Shown in pieces: positions 8,823 through 18,900 of a stretch of DNA of 64,000 nt (position 1 is its first letter; each line of letters starts with the position of its first letter). The notes under the pieces were generated by a model, which made no database searches, was not told the DNA's origin, and worked only from the letters and a program-made list of their open reading frames with translations. Location: positions 12,678-76,677 of the forward strand of contig JBKECF010000068.1 in NCBI GenBank assembly GCA_047974375.1. Direction: 5' to 3'. Made by a program: the position numbers and the translations under genes. The DNA is from JBKECF01 sp047974375 (GTDB lineage: Bacteria > Bacillota > Clostridia > Lachnospirales > CAMZNU01).

Positions 8823-8884
8823 ATTAATATTGAAAAAAACTGAAATAAATATGGAAGTTGCTTACAGTGTATGAGAGGAATAAA

Positions 8885-10561
8885 ATGAATAAAAAATTAA
8901 GACTTGGCGATATATTAATAAAACAAAAAAAAATTACTGATGAGCAGTTAATGGAAGCTTTAATAGCACAAAAAGAAATGGGAATAAAATTAGGTGAAGC
9001 CTTAACTATAAAAGGTATGATTTCTGAAAAGGAAATCTTGGAGGTTTTGCAAGAACAACTTGGTGTTCCTTTTATGGATGCAAGTAAAGTAGAGGTTGAT
9101 CCACAAATCCCAACTTTGTTGCCAGAGAATATAGCAAGGAAACATAGAGTTATACCTATAAAAGTAATGAATGGTAAATTGCTTTTACTTACAGGGAATC
9201 CACTAGACGTATATAGTTTAGACGATGTAAGATTAATAACAGGTTTTGAGTTGGAACTTGCCTTAGCTGAAAAGAGTATAATAGATGGTTTAATTAACCA
9301 ATACTATGATGGTAGAGAAGATGCAGAAAAAGCCATAGAGGAATTTACTGAGCAAAATGAAGATATATTTAATATTGAAGAAGATATAGAAGACGATGAC
9401 GTTACTAATGCACCTATTGTTAGGCTTATAAATGGTGTAATAAACCAAGCCATACGTGCAAATGCAAGTGATATTCATGTAGAACCCTTTAGCGATAGGT
9501 TGCGTATAAGATTTAGAATAGATGGTAATTTACTAGAGCATATGACAACTACAATGGCAACCCATGCACCGATAGTTGCGAGAATGAAAATAATTGGTGG
9601 TATGGATATATCAGAAAAGAGAAAACCTCAAGATGGTAGGTTAGAAACTAAAATAGGGGATAAAGAAATAGATATGCGTATATCTATTTTACCTACAGTG
9701 TATGGTGAAAAGGTAGTTATAAGGCTTTTAGATAGAACCATGGCTATTGGCAAAATAAGCGAACTAGGTTTTTCAGAAACAAATTTAGAGATGTTTAAAA
9801 AAATAATTAAAGTTCCAGAAGGCATGATTCTTGTAACAGGGCCAACAGGTAGTGGTAAAACAACAACATTATTTACAGTTTTAAAAGACTTGAATAAAGT
9901 TTCACAAAATATAATTACTGTAGAAGACCCAGTAGAATATAGAATAGACGGTGTAAATCAAGTGCAGGTAAATGAAAGAGCGGGTTTGAATTTTGCCAAT
10001 TCGCTACGTTCTATTTTACGTCAAGACCCTGATGTGGTAATGGTTGGTGAGATACGTGATAGTGAAACAGCGACCATAGCAGTCCGTGCAGCTATTACAG
10101 GCCATGTGGTTTTATCTACTTTACATACAAATGACTCCGTTAGTACAGTTATACGTTTAATAGATATGGGTATAGAAGATTATTTAGTTTCTACAGCCGT
10201 GGCTGGTGTAGTTGCCCAAAGGCTTATAAGAAAAATTTGTCCACGTTGCATAGAGTCCTACGAGTCCACAGAAACGGAAATGAAAGCATTAAAATTAAAT
10301 GAGCCTACTACATTATACAGAGGAAAAGGTTGTAGTTATTGTAATCGAACAGGGTATAAGGGGCGTACTCCAATACATGAAGTGTTTGTTGTGGATAGAG
10401 AAATAAAAGCTATGTTAGATGAAAGAAGGTCTGTAAATGACATAAAAGATAAAGCTGTAGAAAAAGGAATGTCTACACTATTTGACAATGCCAAAGACTT
10501 AGCACTACAAGGTATAACAAGTGTTCAAGAAACTATAAAGGTTGCCTATACTATAGACTAG
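8885..10561 (+). CDS. pilB: Type IV pilus assembly ATPase PilB
   Basis: The 558-residue hexameric motor that powers pilus extension. The N-terminal MshEN-like domain (about 1-150) is followed by the secretion ATPase core with Walker A GPTGSGKT (319-326), the Walker B region DPDVVMVGEIRD and the histidine box STLHTND. A zinc-binding tetracysteine (Cys452, Cys455, Cys483, Cys486) is typical of PilB/GspE and absent from PilT. I chose the ATG at 8885, which has AGAGG six bases upstream. In-frame TTG 8858 and GTG 8867 lack a good site. It is the first gene of the pilBTC operon. Confidence 0.95.
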   Translation: MNKKLRLGDILIKQKKITDEQLMEALIAQKEMGIKLGEALTIKGMISEKEILEVLQEQLGVPFMDASKVEVDPQIPTLLPENIARKHRVIPIKVMNGKLLLLTGNPLDVYSLDDVRLITGFELELALAEKSIIDGLINQYYDGREDAEKAIEEFTEQNEDIFNIEEDIEDDDVTNAPIVRLINGVINQAIRANASDIHVEPFSDRLRIRFRIDGNLLEHMTTTMATHAPIVARMKIIGGMDISEKRKPQDGRLETKIGDKEIDMRISILPTVYGEKVVIRLLDRTMAIGKISELGFSETNLEMFKKIIKVPEGMILVTGPTGSGKTTTLFTVLKDLNKVSQNIITVEDPVEYRIDGVNQVQVNERAGLNFANSLRSILRQDPDVVMVGEIRDSETATIAVRAAITGHVVLSTLHTNDSVSTVIRLIDMGIEDYLVSTAVAGVVAQRLIRKICPRCIESYESTETEMKALKLNEPTTLYRGKGCSYCNRTGYKGRTPIHEVFVVDREIKAMLDERRSVNDIKDKAVEKGMSTLFDNAKDLALQGITSVQETIKVAYTID

Positions 10562-10573
10562 AAAGGTATAAAT

Positions 10574-11635
10574 ATGGAAATTTTTGAAATTTTAACAAGA
10601 GCCAAAGAAAAAAGTGCCTCAGATATACATTTGACAGTTGGATTGCCTGCTATGGTAAGAAATAGCTTAGGGATTAACCCTCTTGACGACATCGTATTAG
10701 TGCAAGAAGATATAGAATGTATTATAGAAAAGTTATTAAAACGAGAGCAGTTAGAAATATTTAAAAAAAATGGGGAAGTTGATTTAAGTTTTGGAATGAC
10801 TAATCTAGGTAGATACAGAATGAATGCCTTTAAGCAGTCGGGGCGTTATGCCGTTGCCATAAGAGCCATAACGGAAGAACCTATGACTATAGAAGAATTG
10901 GGCTTACCGCCAGTATTTAAAGCTTTGGCTAAAAAAAGAAGAGGTCTGATATTAGTTACAGGTCCTACAGGAAGTGGTAAGTCCACAACTCTTGCGGCTA
11001 TGATAGATTATATAAATACAAATTACGATGGACATATAGTAACTATAGAAGACCCTATAGAGTACACCCATAGGCACAAAAAGAGTATTGTAAACCAAAG
11101 GGAAATAGGCTTTGATACTCGCAGTTTTTCCAGTGCACTTCGTGCAGCATTAAGGCAAGACCCTGATGTGATTTTAGTTGGAGAAATGAGAGATTTAGAA
11201 ACTATACAAATAGCCATTAGTGCTGCAGAAACTGGACATCTTGTCCTATCTACTTTGCATACTATAGGAGCAGCTAAAACTATAGATAGAATAATAGATG
11301 TTTTTCCAACAGGACAGCAACCACAGGTGAGAAGCCAATTGTCTGGCGTTTTGCAAGCGGTAATTTCTCAACAGTTACTGCCGAGAGTAGACAAAGTTGG
11401 TAGAGTGGCAGCTTTTGAAATAATGACTAATACGGTTGCTATTGGCAATTTAATTAGAGAGGGTAAAATTCATCAAATAAACTCTTCTATACAAACAGGT
11501 AAACAATTTGGAATGCAATTAATGGATAAAGACTTATTAGAATTATTTAAATCTGGGATAATTGATTTAAATACTATGGTTAAATATGCTGTAGACCCAG
11601 AACAAATTTATAAAGATGTAGGCATGGAAGTGTAG
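10574..11635 (+). CDS. pilT: Pilus retraction ATPase PilT
   Basis: A 353-residue twitching-motility ATPase that disassembles the pilus and drives retraction. It has the N-terminal PAS-like domain (SASDIHLTVGLPAMVR), Walker A GPTGSGKS (130-137), Walker B DPDVILVGEMRD, and the C-terminal AIRE-like retraction motif region (GKIHQI). It lacks the tetracysteine motif of PilB. It starts 12 bases after pilB and ends six bases before the pilC ATG. Its presence means the pilus is retractile. Confidence 0.95.
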   Translation: MEIFEILTRAKEKSASDIHLTVGLPAMVRNSLGINPLDDIVLVQEDIECIIEKLLKREQLEIFKKNGEVDLSFGMTNLGRYRMNAFKQSGRYAVAIRAITEEPMTIEELGLPPVFKALAKKRRGLILVTGPTGSGKSTTLAAMIDYINTNYDGHIVTIEDPIEYTHRHKKSIVNQREIGFDTRSFSSALRAALRQDPDVILVGEMRDLETIQIAISAAETGHLVLSTLHTIGAAKTIDRIIDVFPTGQQPQVRSQLSGVLQAVISQQLLPRVDKVGRVAAFEIMTNTVAIGNLIREGKIHQINSSIQTGKQFGMQLMDKDLLELFKSGIIDLNTMVKYAVDPEQIYKDVGMEV

Positions 11636-11641
11636 GTGTTT

Positions 11642-12859
11642 ATGAGAAAATATAATTATAGAGAATTGCAACCTTCAGGCAGAATTGTAGAGGGTGAAAT
11701 GGATGCCGAAAATAGTGAGGCAGTAGAGTCGGTTATTAAAAATAGAGATGGTGTAGTAATTTCAGTAGAACTATCTTCAACCAATTCTATTTTTAATAAG
11801 GAAATAAGATTACTTAAACCTAGAGTAGGGCTAGCTGAACTTGCCATATTTTCAAAACAAATGGCAACAATGCTAGGTGCAGGATTAAATATTGTAAGAG
11901 CCTTGGACATTATACATCAACAAACGTCAAATAAAAGACTTAAAGCTATTTCCAAGGAAATGTCATTAGAAATACAAAAAGGTAATACTCTTTCAACAGC
12001 TATGGGGAAGTACTACGATGTGTTTCCATCCTTGATGTTAACGATGATTGAAACAGGGGAGCTTACAGGACAAATGAATTTAGCTTTCGAAAATTTAAAT
12101 GTACATTATACTAAAGAGGCGAAAATACAAAAGGGTATAAAAGGAGCTATGGTATACCCCATTGTACTAGCCATAGTAGGGGTTATAATTTTATCTATAG
12201 TTTTAGTTTATGTTGTGCCTGTTTTTATTTCATTATATGTAGGTATGGAATTGCCTTTAATGACAAGAGCGTTATTGAAAGTAAGTTATATTTTTAAATC
12301 TTACTGGTATATAATACTTGCTGTTATTGTTGCTATATTTGTTGCTTTAAAAAAGGCAGTAAGAACTAATAAAGGTAAAAAAATATACGATATTATAATT
12401 AGTGTATTACCCGTTATAAGAAAATCGGCAAATATAATAACAACTAGTCGATTTTCTAGGACTTTTGGTACACTAATTTCCAGTGGTGTATCTATTATAT
12501 CTGCATTGAATATGGCAACAACAGTTACAAATAATAAAATACTTGCCGAAAAAATGGAAATAGTTGTGGAGGGAATACAAAAAGGTAGAACTTTAGGTGC
12601 TTTGCTTAAAGAAAGTAAATTTTTTCCGCCAATGATGGTGTCCATGGTCACGATTGGTGAAGAGTCTGGGGATCTAGATAGCATGATGAAAAAAACAGCG
12701 GATTATTACGACGAAGAATTAGAATCGGCTGTATCAACTATGCTTACATTAATAGAACCAATTATGATATTAATTATGGGTCTGCTTATTGGGTTTATGG
12801 TCATAGCCATTATGGCGCCTGTGTTTACTTTGTATAGTAAAATGTCTGCAACTTTTTAA
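11642..12859 (+). CDS. pilC: Type IV pilus platform protein PilC
   Basis: The inner-membrane platform of the pilus machine, about 405 residues, with two tandem T2SSF domains (about 65-190 and 265-390) and three strong membrane helices. Typical sequences are LAIFSKQMATMLGAG, MIETGELTGQM and the repeat-domain equivalent MVTIGEESGDL. The frame also allows a GTG at 11636. I prefer the ATG at 11642, since the GTG abuts the pilT stop. It couples the PilB and PilT motors to the growing fibre. Confidence 0.94.
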   Translation: MRKYNYRELQPSGRIVEGEMDAENSEAVESVIKNRDGVVISVELSSTNSIFNKEIRLLKPRVGLAELAIFSKQMATMLGAGLNIVRALDIIHQQTSNKRLKAISKEMSLEIQKGNTLSTAMGKYYDVFPSLMLTMIETGELTGQMNLAFENLNVHYTKEAKIQKGIKGAMVYPIVLAIVGVIILSIVLVYVVPVFISLYVGMELPLMTRALLKVSYIFKSYWYIILAVIVAIFVALKKAVRTNKGKKIYDIIISVLPVIRKSANIITTSRFSRTFGTLISSGVSIISALNMATTVTNNKILAEKMEIVVEGIQKGRTLGALLKESKFFPPMMVSMVTIGEESGDLDSMMKKTADYYDEELESAVSTMLTLIEPIMILIMGLLIGFMVIAIMAPVFTLYSKMSATF

Positions 12860-12867
12860 AAAAAGTA

Positions 12868-12896
12868 TAGACATTTATAGAGTGATTTGTTATACT
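12868..12896 (+). promoter_or_regulatory. Promoter of the pilin gene
   Basis: TAGACA (12868-12873), 17 bases, TATACT (12891-12896), just after the pilC stop. A separate promoter would let the major pilin be made in excess of the assembly proteins. Confidence 0.65.
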
Positions 12897-12954
12897 ATAT
12901 TAGTAGCATTTCATAAATAAATATAAAGGATTACTTTTTAAGGAGGAAAACATT

Positions 12955-13470
12955 ATGGAAATGAAAACAAGAAAAGGATTTACACTTATGGAACTTATGG
13001 TAGTTATTGCTGTACTAGGAGTATTGATTGCCATGGTAGTACCAGCTGTTAGTGGGTATGTAGACGCAGCTAAAAGAAAGGTTGTACAAACTACTATTTC
13101 GCAGTTCCAAACAGCAGTTGTAGCTTATGAACTTACTGAAGGTAAAGCGTTAAATACTTCAGATGATGCTGAATTGAAGAAGTTATATAATTACTTTGGT
13201 GGAAATTCAAACATTGAAATTATAACTGGTTCTGCTACACCAGCGGCACCTGTACCACCACAAGTAAAAGGTGGAACTGAAGAACCAAAACCATCACCAT
13301 CTGAGGTTAAGCCAAAATGGGGTATTTACCATAAAGCGGGTACGACTGGTGTAAATAATGGCTTAGGTTATTATCTTTTAACATTACCGACTGGCTATGC
13401 ATCGGCTGATTTTGCAACTGGAGCAGCAATTGAAGAAGATAAAGTAACAATAAGTAGTATGTATAATTAA
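12955..13470 (+). CDS. pilA: Type IV pilin (class III signal peptide)
   Basis: A 171-residue prepilin. The short basic leader MEMKTRKG is cut after Gly8. The mature protein starts FTLMEL with glutamate at +5 and a hydrophobic helix to about residue 30. The ribosome site AAGGAGG is very strong. After the helical N-terminal half comes a proline-rich stretch (about 98-122, with PAAPVPPQVKGG and EEPKPSPSEVKPK) that is unusual inside a pilin globular domain. There are no cysteines, so no disulfide-bound D-region. It is probably the major pilin, given its own promoter and the pilBTC genes just upstream. Confidence 0.92.
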   Translation: MEMKTRKGFTLMELMVVIAVLGVLIAMVVPAVSGYVDAAKRKVVQTTISQFQTAVVAYELTEGKALNTSDDAELKKLYNYFGGNSNIEIITGSATPAAPVPPQVKGGTEEPKPSPSEVKPKWGIYHKAGTTGVNNGLGYYLLTLPTGYASADFATGAAIEEDKVTISSMYN

Positions 13471-13480
13471 GGGGTCTATA

Positions 13481-13517
13481 ATAAATGGTGTTGGTGATAA
13501 AAACCGACACCATTTAT
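13481..13517 (+). other. 15-bp hairpin downstream of the pilin gene, no U tract
   Basis: ATAAATGGTGTTGGT (13481-13495) pairs along its whole length with 13503-13517, with one G-U pair, around a 7-base loop. No T run follows, so it is not a normal terminator. It may block 3' exonucleases on the pilin mRNA. Confidence 0.6.
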
Positions 13518-13560
13518 CATGTAAAAAAAGATATAACAATCAAAATAACCTATAATTAAT

Positions 13561-13600
13561 AAAACAGCCCATACTTCAAAGTGTGGGCTGTTTTATTAAT
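13561..13600. terminator. Bidirectional terminator, pilin / membrane protein
   Basis: AAAACAGCCCATACTT pairs with AGTGTGGGCTGTTTT. A and T tracts on both sides serve the converging pilin and minus-strand genes. Confidence 0.85.
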
Positions 13601-14111
13601 TAAATTTGATTAGATTATGCATATTTCTCAAATAGGTACTATCATATTCTTTAATTAGAACGTATTTACCGTTAACAAATTCCATAACAATATAGTCGCT
13701 CTTTTTGTATTTTTCTATTCCTATATATTTAGTTCCATATTTTTTTTCCAAATTAGCACCATTTTCAATAAAAACATTTTTAATTGACTCGGTCTTAAAG
13801 GTGGCAACACCATTATATACATAATCATCATTTTTCATTATATTATTTTTATAATATTTTTTAAAATACCTAAAGCTAATATAAGTTAAAAAGGGATATA
13901 AAATAGCAACTATTGAAACCCTAAATACTAAAATTAATATTAAGAACATAAATAATAGTAATATAGCGATTTTTAAGTATTTATAATTTCTGTATATAAC
14001 ATGAAAATTCTGTAATTTTTTCATATAAATAAAATATATAAAAATAGAAGTACAAATTTGAACCAAATAAACTATAGAAACCATTAGGGCTATTAGTGTA
14101 AGAATATCCAT
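13596..14111 (-). CDS. Unknown membrane protein (171 aa)
   Basis: I do not recognise this protein. Residues about 1-30 form one hydrophobic helix and residues about 47-80 a helical pair with a tight turn. The remaining about 85 residues are polar, rich in lysine and tyrosine, and end with a probable beta-rich cytoplasmic domain. It starts two bases after the cstA stop, so it is in the cstA transcript and may act with that transporter. The layout (membrane hairpin, then a small soluble domain) recalls YcxB-like proteins, but I see no diagnostic motif. Confidence 0.75.
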   Translation of the reverse strand: MDILTLIALMVSIVYLVQICTSIFIYFIYMKKLQNFHVIYRNYKYLKIAILLLFMFLILILVFRVSIVAILYPFLTYISFRYFKKYYKNNIMKNDDYVYNGVATFKTESIKNVFIENGANLEKKYGTKYIGIEKYKKSDYIVMEFVNGKYVLIKEYDSTYLRNMHNLIKFN

Positions 14112-14113
14112 AA

Positions 14114-15670
14114 TTAACTTACTTTAAAGCTTGAATCTGCTTTTATATTTTTTGCTCTTTTAAAGAATAAAAATGTAATAATTGCTGTACTTATAACGGC
14201 TAATCCATAAGTTAAAAAAGCATTTTCGCTATAGCCTAACATAAATCCGATTTCGCTACCTTTATCCAATATTGCTTCACCAGTAGTTGCAAGGGATTTT
14301 TCACGTGTAGCATTTCCACCAAAGAGATAGGAAAATACCACTATGCTATAAAAAATTCCAGGCATTAGAGATAATAGATACTGCTTGCCATTGAATTTAA
14401 CGTATAAATAAGCTGAAATAGTATATAAAACGAAAGTAGCTGTGGCTTGGTTAGCCCAGGCAAAGTATCTCCAAAGAGCATCAAAACCAGAAGCGTCAAT
14501 TTTACCCCATATAACTAAAATGAAAGTAACAATAAACAGTGGAATAGCTATTAAAAGCCTTGGTGCTATACTTTTTTGATTTAGGTTTAAATAATCGGCA
14601 ATAGCGAGTCTTGCTCCTCGAAGGGCTGTATCGCCAGATGTTAAAGGCAAAACAATTAAACCTATTACAGCTATGGAACTTAATATTCCAGGTAAGGCGT
14701 TATGGGATATATCAACAATAATAGCTGTAGCATCTCCCTGTGTTTCTAATACATTACGAGCTATCATACCACCAGCTGCCCAAATCATAGCAATTACGCC
14801 TTCTAGTACCATCATTCCGTAAAACACAATTCGTCCTTCACGCTCATGTTTAATAGTTCTTGCTATAAGCGGTGATTGAGATGCATGGAAGCCAGACAGT
14901 ATACCACAGGCTACAGTAGTAAAAAATAGTGGGAAAAGTGGTAAGCCTTGTGGATGACCATTTAAAGAAATATTTTTAAAACTACTAAAGTTATTCATAG
15001 CCTCTAGCCAGCCATCTTTCAAAAATAGTGCAATAAAAACTCCTATGGAACTTATAATTAAAGCTGCACCAAAAATAGGGTAAACCTTGCCGATGATTTT
15101 ATCTATAGGTAACAACGTTGCAACTACATAGTAAATAAAAATAGCAGCGAAAATATAAACGGCAGGTGCGGAAAAAAATTCTGCAATGCCTGTTACATTG
15201 TTAATGTCAAAAAAATTGTAGAGGATTATATTTCCTGGAATAGTAATAAAAACAGCCCCTATTAATATAAGCAGTACTAGTAATAAAATGTTAAAGATTT
15301 GGTACGTAGCATTACCTAAATATTTTTTTAATACAACAGGCATTTGCGCGCCATTTTCACGTACAGATAGCATGCCGGCTAAATAGTCATGAACAGAGCC
15401 TGCAAAAATATTACCTATGGGTATTATTATAAAAACAATTGGTCCCCAAAGTATTCCCGCAATGGGACCAAAAATAGGCCCAGTGCCTGCAATGTTTAAA
15501 AGTTGAACTAATGCGTTTTGTGAAATATCCATGGGGACAAAGTCCACACCGTCTTCTAATTTAATGGCTGGGGTTTGCCTATTATCTGGCTGAAACAGAT
15601 TTTCAACAAACTTTCCATAGAAAATATAGCCCAATATTAAAATTAAAAAACCAGTTAAAAATAAAATCAT
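14114..15670 (-). CDS. cstA: CstA-family carbon starvation / pyruvate or peptide transporter
   Basis: A 518-residue polytopic membrane protein with about 14 hydrophobic segments. Family signatures are NIAGTGPIFGPIAGILWGP and GSVHDYLAGMLSVRENG near the N-terminus, and LTSGDTALRGARLAIAD in the middle. E. coli CstA and BtsT, about 700 residues, import peptides or pyruvate. This is the shorter form found in Clostridia, lacking the long C-terminal extension. The start is supported by the AGGGAGG site upstream. Substrate cannot be read from sequence. It interrupts the two prepilin genes on the opposite strand and has no obvious link to pili. Confidence 0.88.
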   Translation of the reverse strand: MILFLTGFLILILGYIFYGKFVENLFQPDNRQTPAIKLEDGVDFVPMDISQNALVQLLNIAGTGPIFGPIAGILWGPIVFIIIPIGNIFAGSVHDYLAGMLSVRENGAQMPVVLKKYLGNATYQIFNILLLVLLILIGAVFITIPGNIILYNFFDINNVTGIAEFFSAPAVYIFAAIFIYYVVATLLPIDKIIGKVYPIFGAALIISSIGVFIALFLKDGWLEAMNNFSSFKNISLNGHPQGLPLFPLFFTTVACGILSGFHASQSPLIARTIKHEREGRIVFYGMMVLEGVIAMIWAAGGMIARNVLETQGDATAIIVDISHNALPGILSSIAVIGLIVLPLTSGDTALRGARLAIADYLNLNQKSIAPRLLIAIPLFIVTFILVIWGKIDASGFDALWRYFAWANQATATFVLYTISAYLYVKFNGKQYLLSLMPGIFYSIVVFSYLFGGNATREKSLATTGEAILDKGSEIGFMLGYSENAFLTYGLAVISTAIITFLFFKRAKNIKADSSFKVS

Positions 15671-15974
15671 AAATTTTTCCTCCCTAATTATGTTTTATCT
15701 GTTTTATTGCGATTATTTTTCGCTGTATTTATTATACTATAAAAAACTACATACATAAACTGAATTTTTTGTGCAAAAACCTTAAAGGATATAGCTTGTA
15801 TAGAAATATATATTACTTAGTCGTGGAAATTAAATTTGCCATATAAAAAATATATTATAAAATCTAATTTATTTTATAAAGATTTACACTATACTATAAA
15901 GACGGTATAATAATAGGTATTGAATGATATATTATACGATTTATAAATTCTTTTATACTAGAAAGGGAAAAGAT
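15671..15974. other. Divergent intergenic region, cstA / giant prepilin
   Basis: About 300 bases, very AT-rich. It holds the cstA ribosome site and the promoter at 15883-15911 for the plus-strand gene. I see no other structured element. Confidence 0.6.
15883..15911 (+). promoter_or_regulatory. Promoter of the giant prepilin gene
   Basis: TTTACA (15883-15888), 17 bases, TATAAT (15906-15911), about 60 bases before the ATG. Confidence 0.75.
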
Positions 15975-18900
15975 ATGAAAAAAGGATTGACTTTAATAGA
16001 AATTTTAGTAGCAAGTGGAATTACCCTTGTACTCATTTTAATAGTATCTAGCTTTTTAAGTTTGAATTTTACTTCTCTTGAAGGAGTTACCAATACAAAA
16101 TTAGCAAATGATAATTTGAAAAATGTTGAAACATTTATAGTAAACTCTATTAGCAACGCTGAAGAGTTAGAAATATTGGCTGATGTGCCAACAGAGTTTG
16201 CGCCTACATATAGCTACATATATAGTAAGGATAGTATAGTGTACTATGTTGCTCCAGGTAAAACTCCTGTTGAGATGACTGTTAGTGATAAAGAAGAGTT
16301 TGAAGTTGTATTTACAAAAGTGATGGCAGATACTTTAAAGTTAAATGTAAATTCATTAAATATATCCAAAAGAGGGAAAGAGACGGAAATAAACCTTAAA
16401 AATTTTGCAGAAGATTCAGAGATTACAGGAGAGTCCACAAGTCATGTAATAACTTATATAAGTAACTTGCCTGAGGATGAGGCACTTATTACAGAATTTT
16501 CTTTTAGAGTTGAGGATAATGCAAATCCTAAGGATTGGATACAAAGTAAATATATAGGTGTTATTGACCAAAGTGCCCAAACTATAGAAGTTATAGTTGA
16601 CCAAGAGGCAGGCATAGAGAATTTAGTTCCATATGTTGTGCATTCAGGTTCAGAGCTTACTTACGATGTACCTATGTCTGATAATGGCGCTTTAAACTTT
16701 ACTGGTATAGTTAACGCCACAGTAGAGGGCAGTACATCAAGTAAAACTTATACAATCACTGTTATTAAAAAATTCTTGCCTACTCTTACAAGATTTGATT
16801 TTAATGCTTTAGATAATAATGAATGGCCAGGAGGAAATACAAGTTTAGATGCTACTTCTAAAATAGCAGCGGACCAAACAAGGAATTTAAAAGGTAGAAT
16901 TTTAGAAAATACAAGAGAAGTAATGGTGTCTATAGATAGTCTAGAGGCATCGAATAAAAAACTTATACCCGATTTCGATATACAAGGTGAATATATAACC
17001 ATAGAAGGTGTGGAGGGTACATATAGACCAGGTGATAAAGTAGCTGTAGATTTTAACCCTGGAAGGACATTCTCTAAACTTGAGTATGCTACAAGTACTA
17101 AGGATACCGAGATAAAAGTTTTTGATAATAGTTACAATGTGGTTGGGGTATATAAAAATGAATATACACACTTAGAGCCTACAATACTAACGGTATATGC
17201 CACAGCTGCTGACGGCGTAACCATGCGTTCTAGGACTTATGAGGTATATGTATCACCCTATGGTTACGGAATAGAGCTAGAACGAAAAAGATCTTCAGAG
17301 GTTACTGGGGAAACATATTTTTCTGCATGGATAGACCAAAGAAATTTATTGGTATATATGCCTGCTGTTGGTAGCGGACATAATAATCGTTTTTTTGCAA
17401 AATACTATGGAGATCGCTCACTATTAAAGAAAGGAACAACAGCAGGTGAGTCGTATTATAGATTCCGAAAGAAAGATGGCTCTGGCAATTATGACTGGTA
17501 TGCCAGCGATGGTACGGAATGGGTTGAAAATACAGGTAACGATAGAGGAAATGCTATTGGTGAGTGGATTGATTATTTTAACGTGTACAATACCAAAGTT
17601 TATGATAAAGTGTATGATGGCAGATATGTAGGTATAGATGATAAACATGAAATGGATAAGCTTTATGGTACTGCCTTTCAAGATGCAGGAATGTTTAAAT
17701 TTCACTATGAAAATACATTGATTCAAAATAGATATTTGTATAAGAAAAAAGTAAGTGCAGAAATTATTCAACCATCTACTGGTTATACTTCTGGGTATAT
17801 TGGTAATGGAAACGAATCTCAAATGGGTCAAATTAATTTGACATTCCCTGCTAATGAGTATTTAAAAGATATGGTTGCGTCTATGACCTATATGGGAGAG
17901 AAAGTTGGAGCTTACTATGGTAACAAAAGCACATCAGAACAAAAAAGTGAAATAACAGAGAACGATATAGGACCAGACGGTGACGATATAAAAGAATATT
18001 ATGTTAAATCTCAAGTGAATAACAAAAACCATAGGTATAAATTTAATGTAAATATATCCGACCCACCAACATTTTCTTTAAATAATATAAATTTAATAGA
18101 TAAAGGCAGAGGGGAAAGCCGTAAGCTATCAGTTAGAGCAGGCCACACATATACAGCTGGAATAAATAGGCCAGAGGAAGAAAATGGATTGGAATACAAA
18201 TGGTACTATGTTCCGGAATATAGGAAGGATAGAGTAGGCACAGACCAAGGTATGTTACTTTCATGTACAAGCGATGTTTTTAAAGTAGATGATTATAAAT
18301 ATGACTTTTTAGGGAAAGGTTATGTGTATGCTGCCGTACGTAGTAAAAGTGAAACTTATACCGTGTCAGATAATGGTGAAGTTTTTGGTGGAGTTTATAC
18401 AAACTGGGTATATACAAAAAGTAAAGAGGTTAATTATGGTGTTGAGTTGAAAATTAAGCCTGAATTTAGAGTATTGGGGATGAATAGGAACCCGAATGAA
18501 GTTTCAGTAGATATTGCACATTCCTACCTTGGGGTGGATCGATATTATACGCTGTGGAGTAATGCGAGAATAAAAACCATGTTGTATGAAAGTGAAAAGC
18601 CTGGGTATGTAAATATACATAGCGCAAATTATTGGATGGATAAAGAAGAAGGTAATAATTTACTGCTTACTGAAAGGTATACTCATTTTTATGGTGCCTA
18701 TAGGTGGAATGAGGATGCTTTGGGATATGGACTAAAATTGAACAAAAGCATTGGAGTTGTTGCGTTATTTGGAGAACTTTATGATGTTGGTGATGGAGAT
18801 CTTGACATAGACTTATCTAAAGGTCTTGTAAATGGTAGTAAAAGTAACGTAAAGCAGTGGATATCTGGTAAGAATGTTAATTTTAGAGGTGGATATATAA

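Noticed and set aside
8858..8884. Upstream TTG start for pilB
   Set aside because: The ATG at 8885 has a proper AGAGG site and begins a normal PilB N-terminus.
8823..8884. Cyclic-di-GMP riboswitch ahead of the pil operon
   Set aside because: About 60 bases of AT-rich leader, too short and without the aptamer core.
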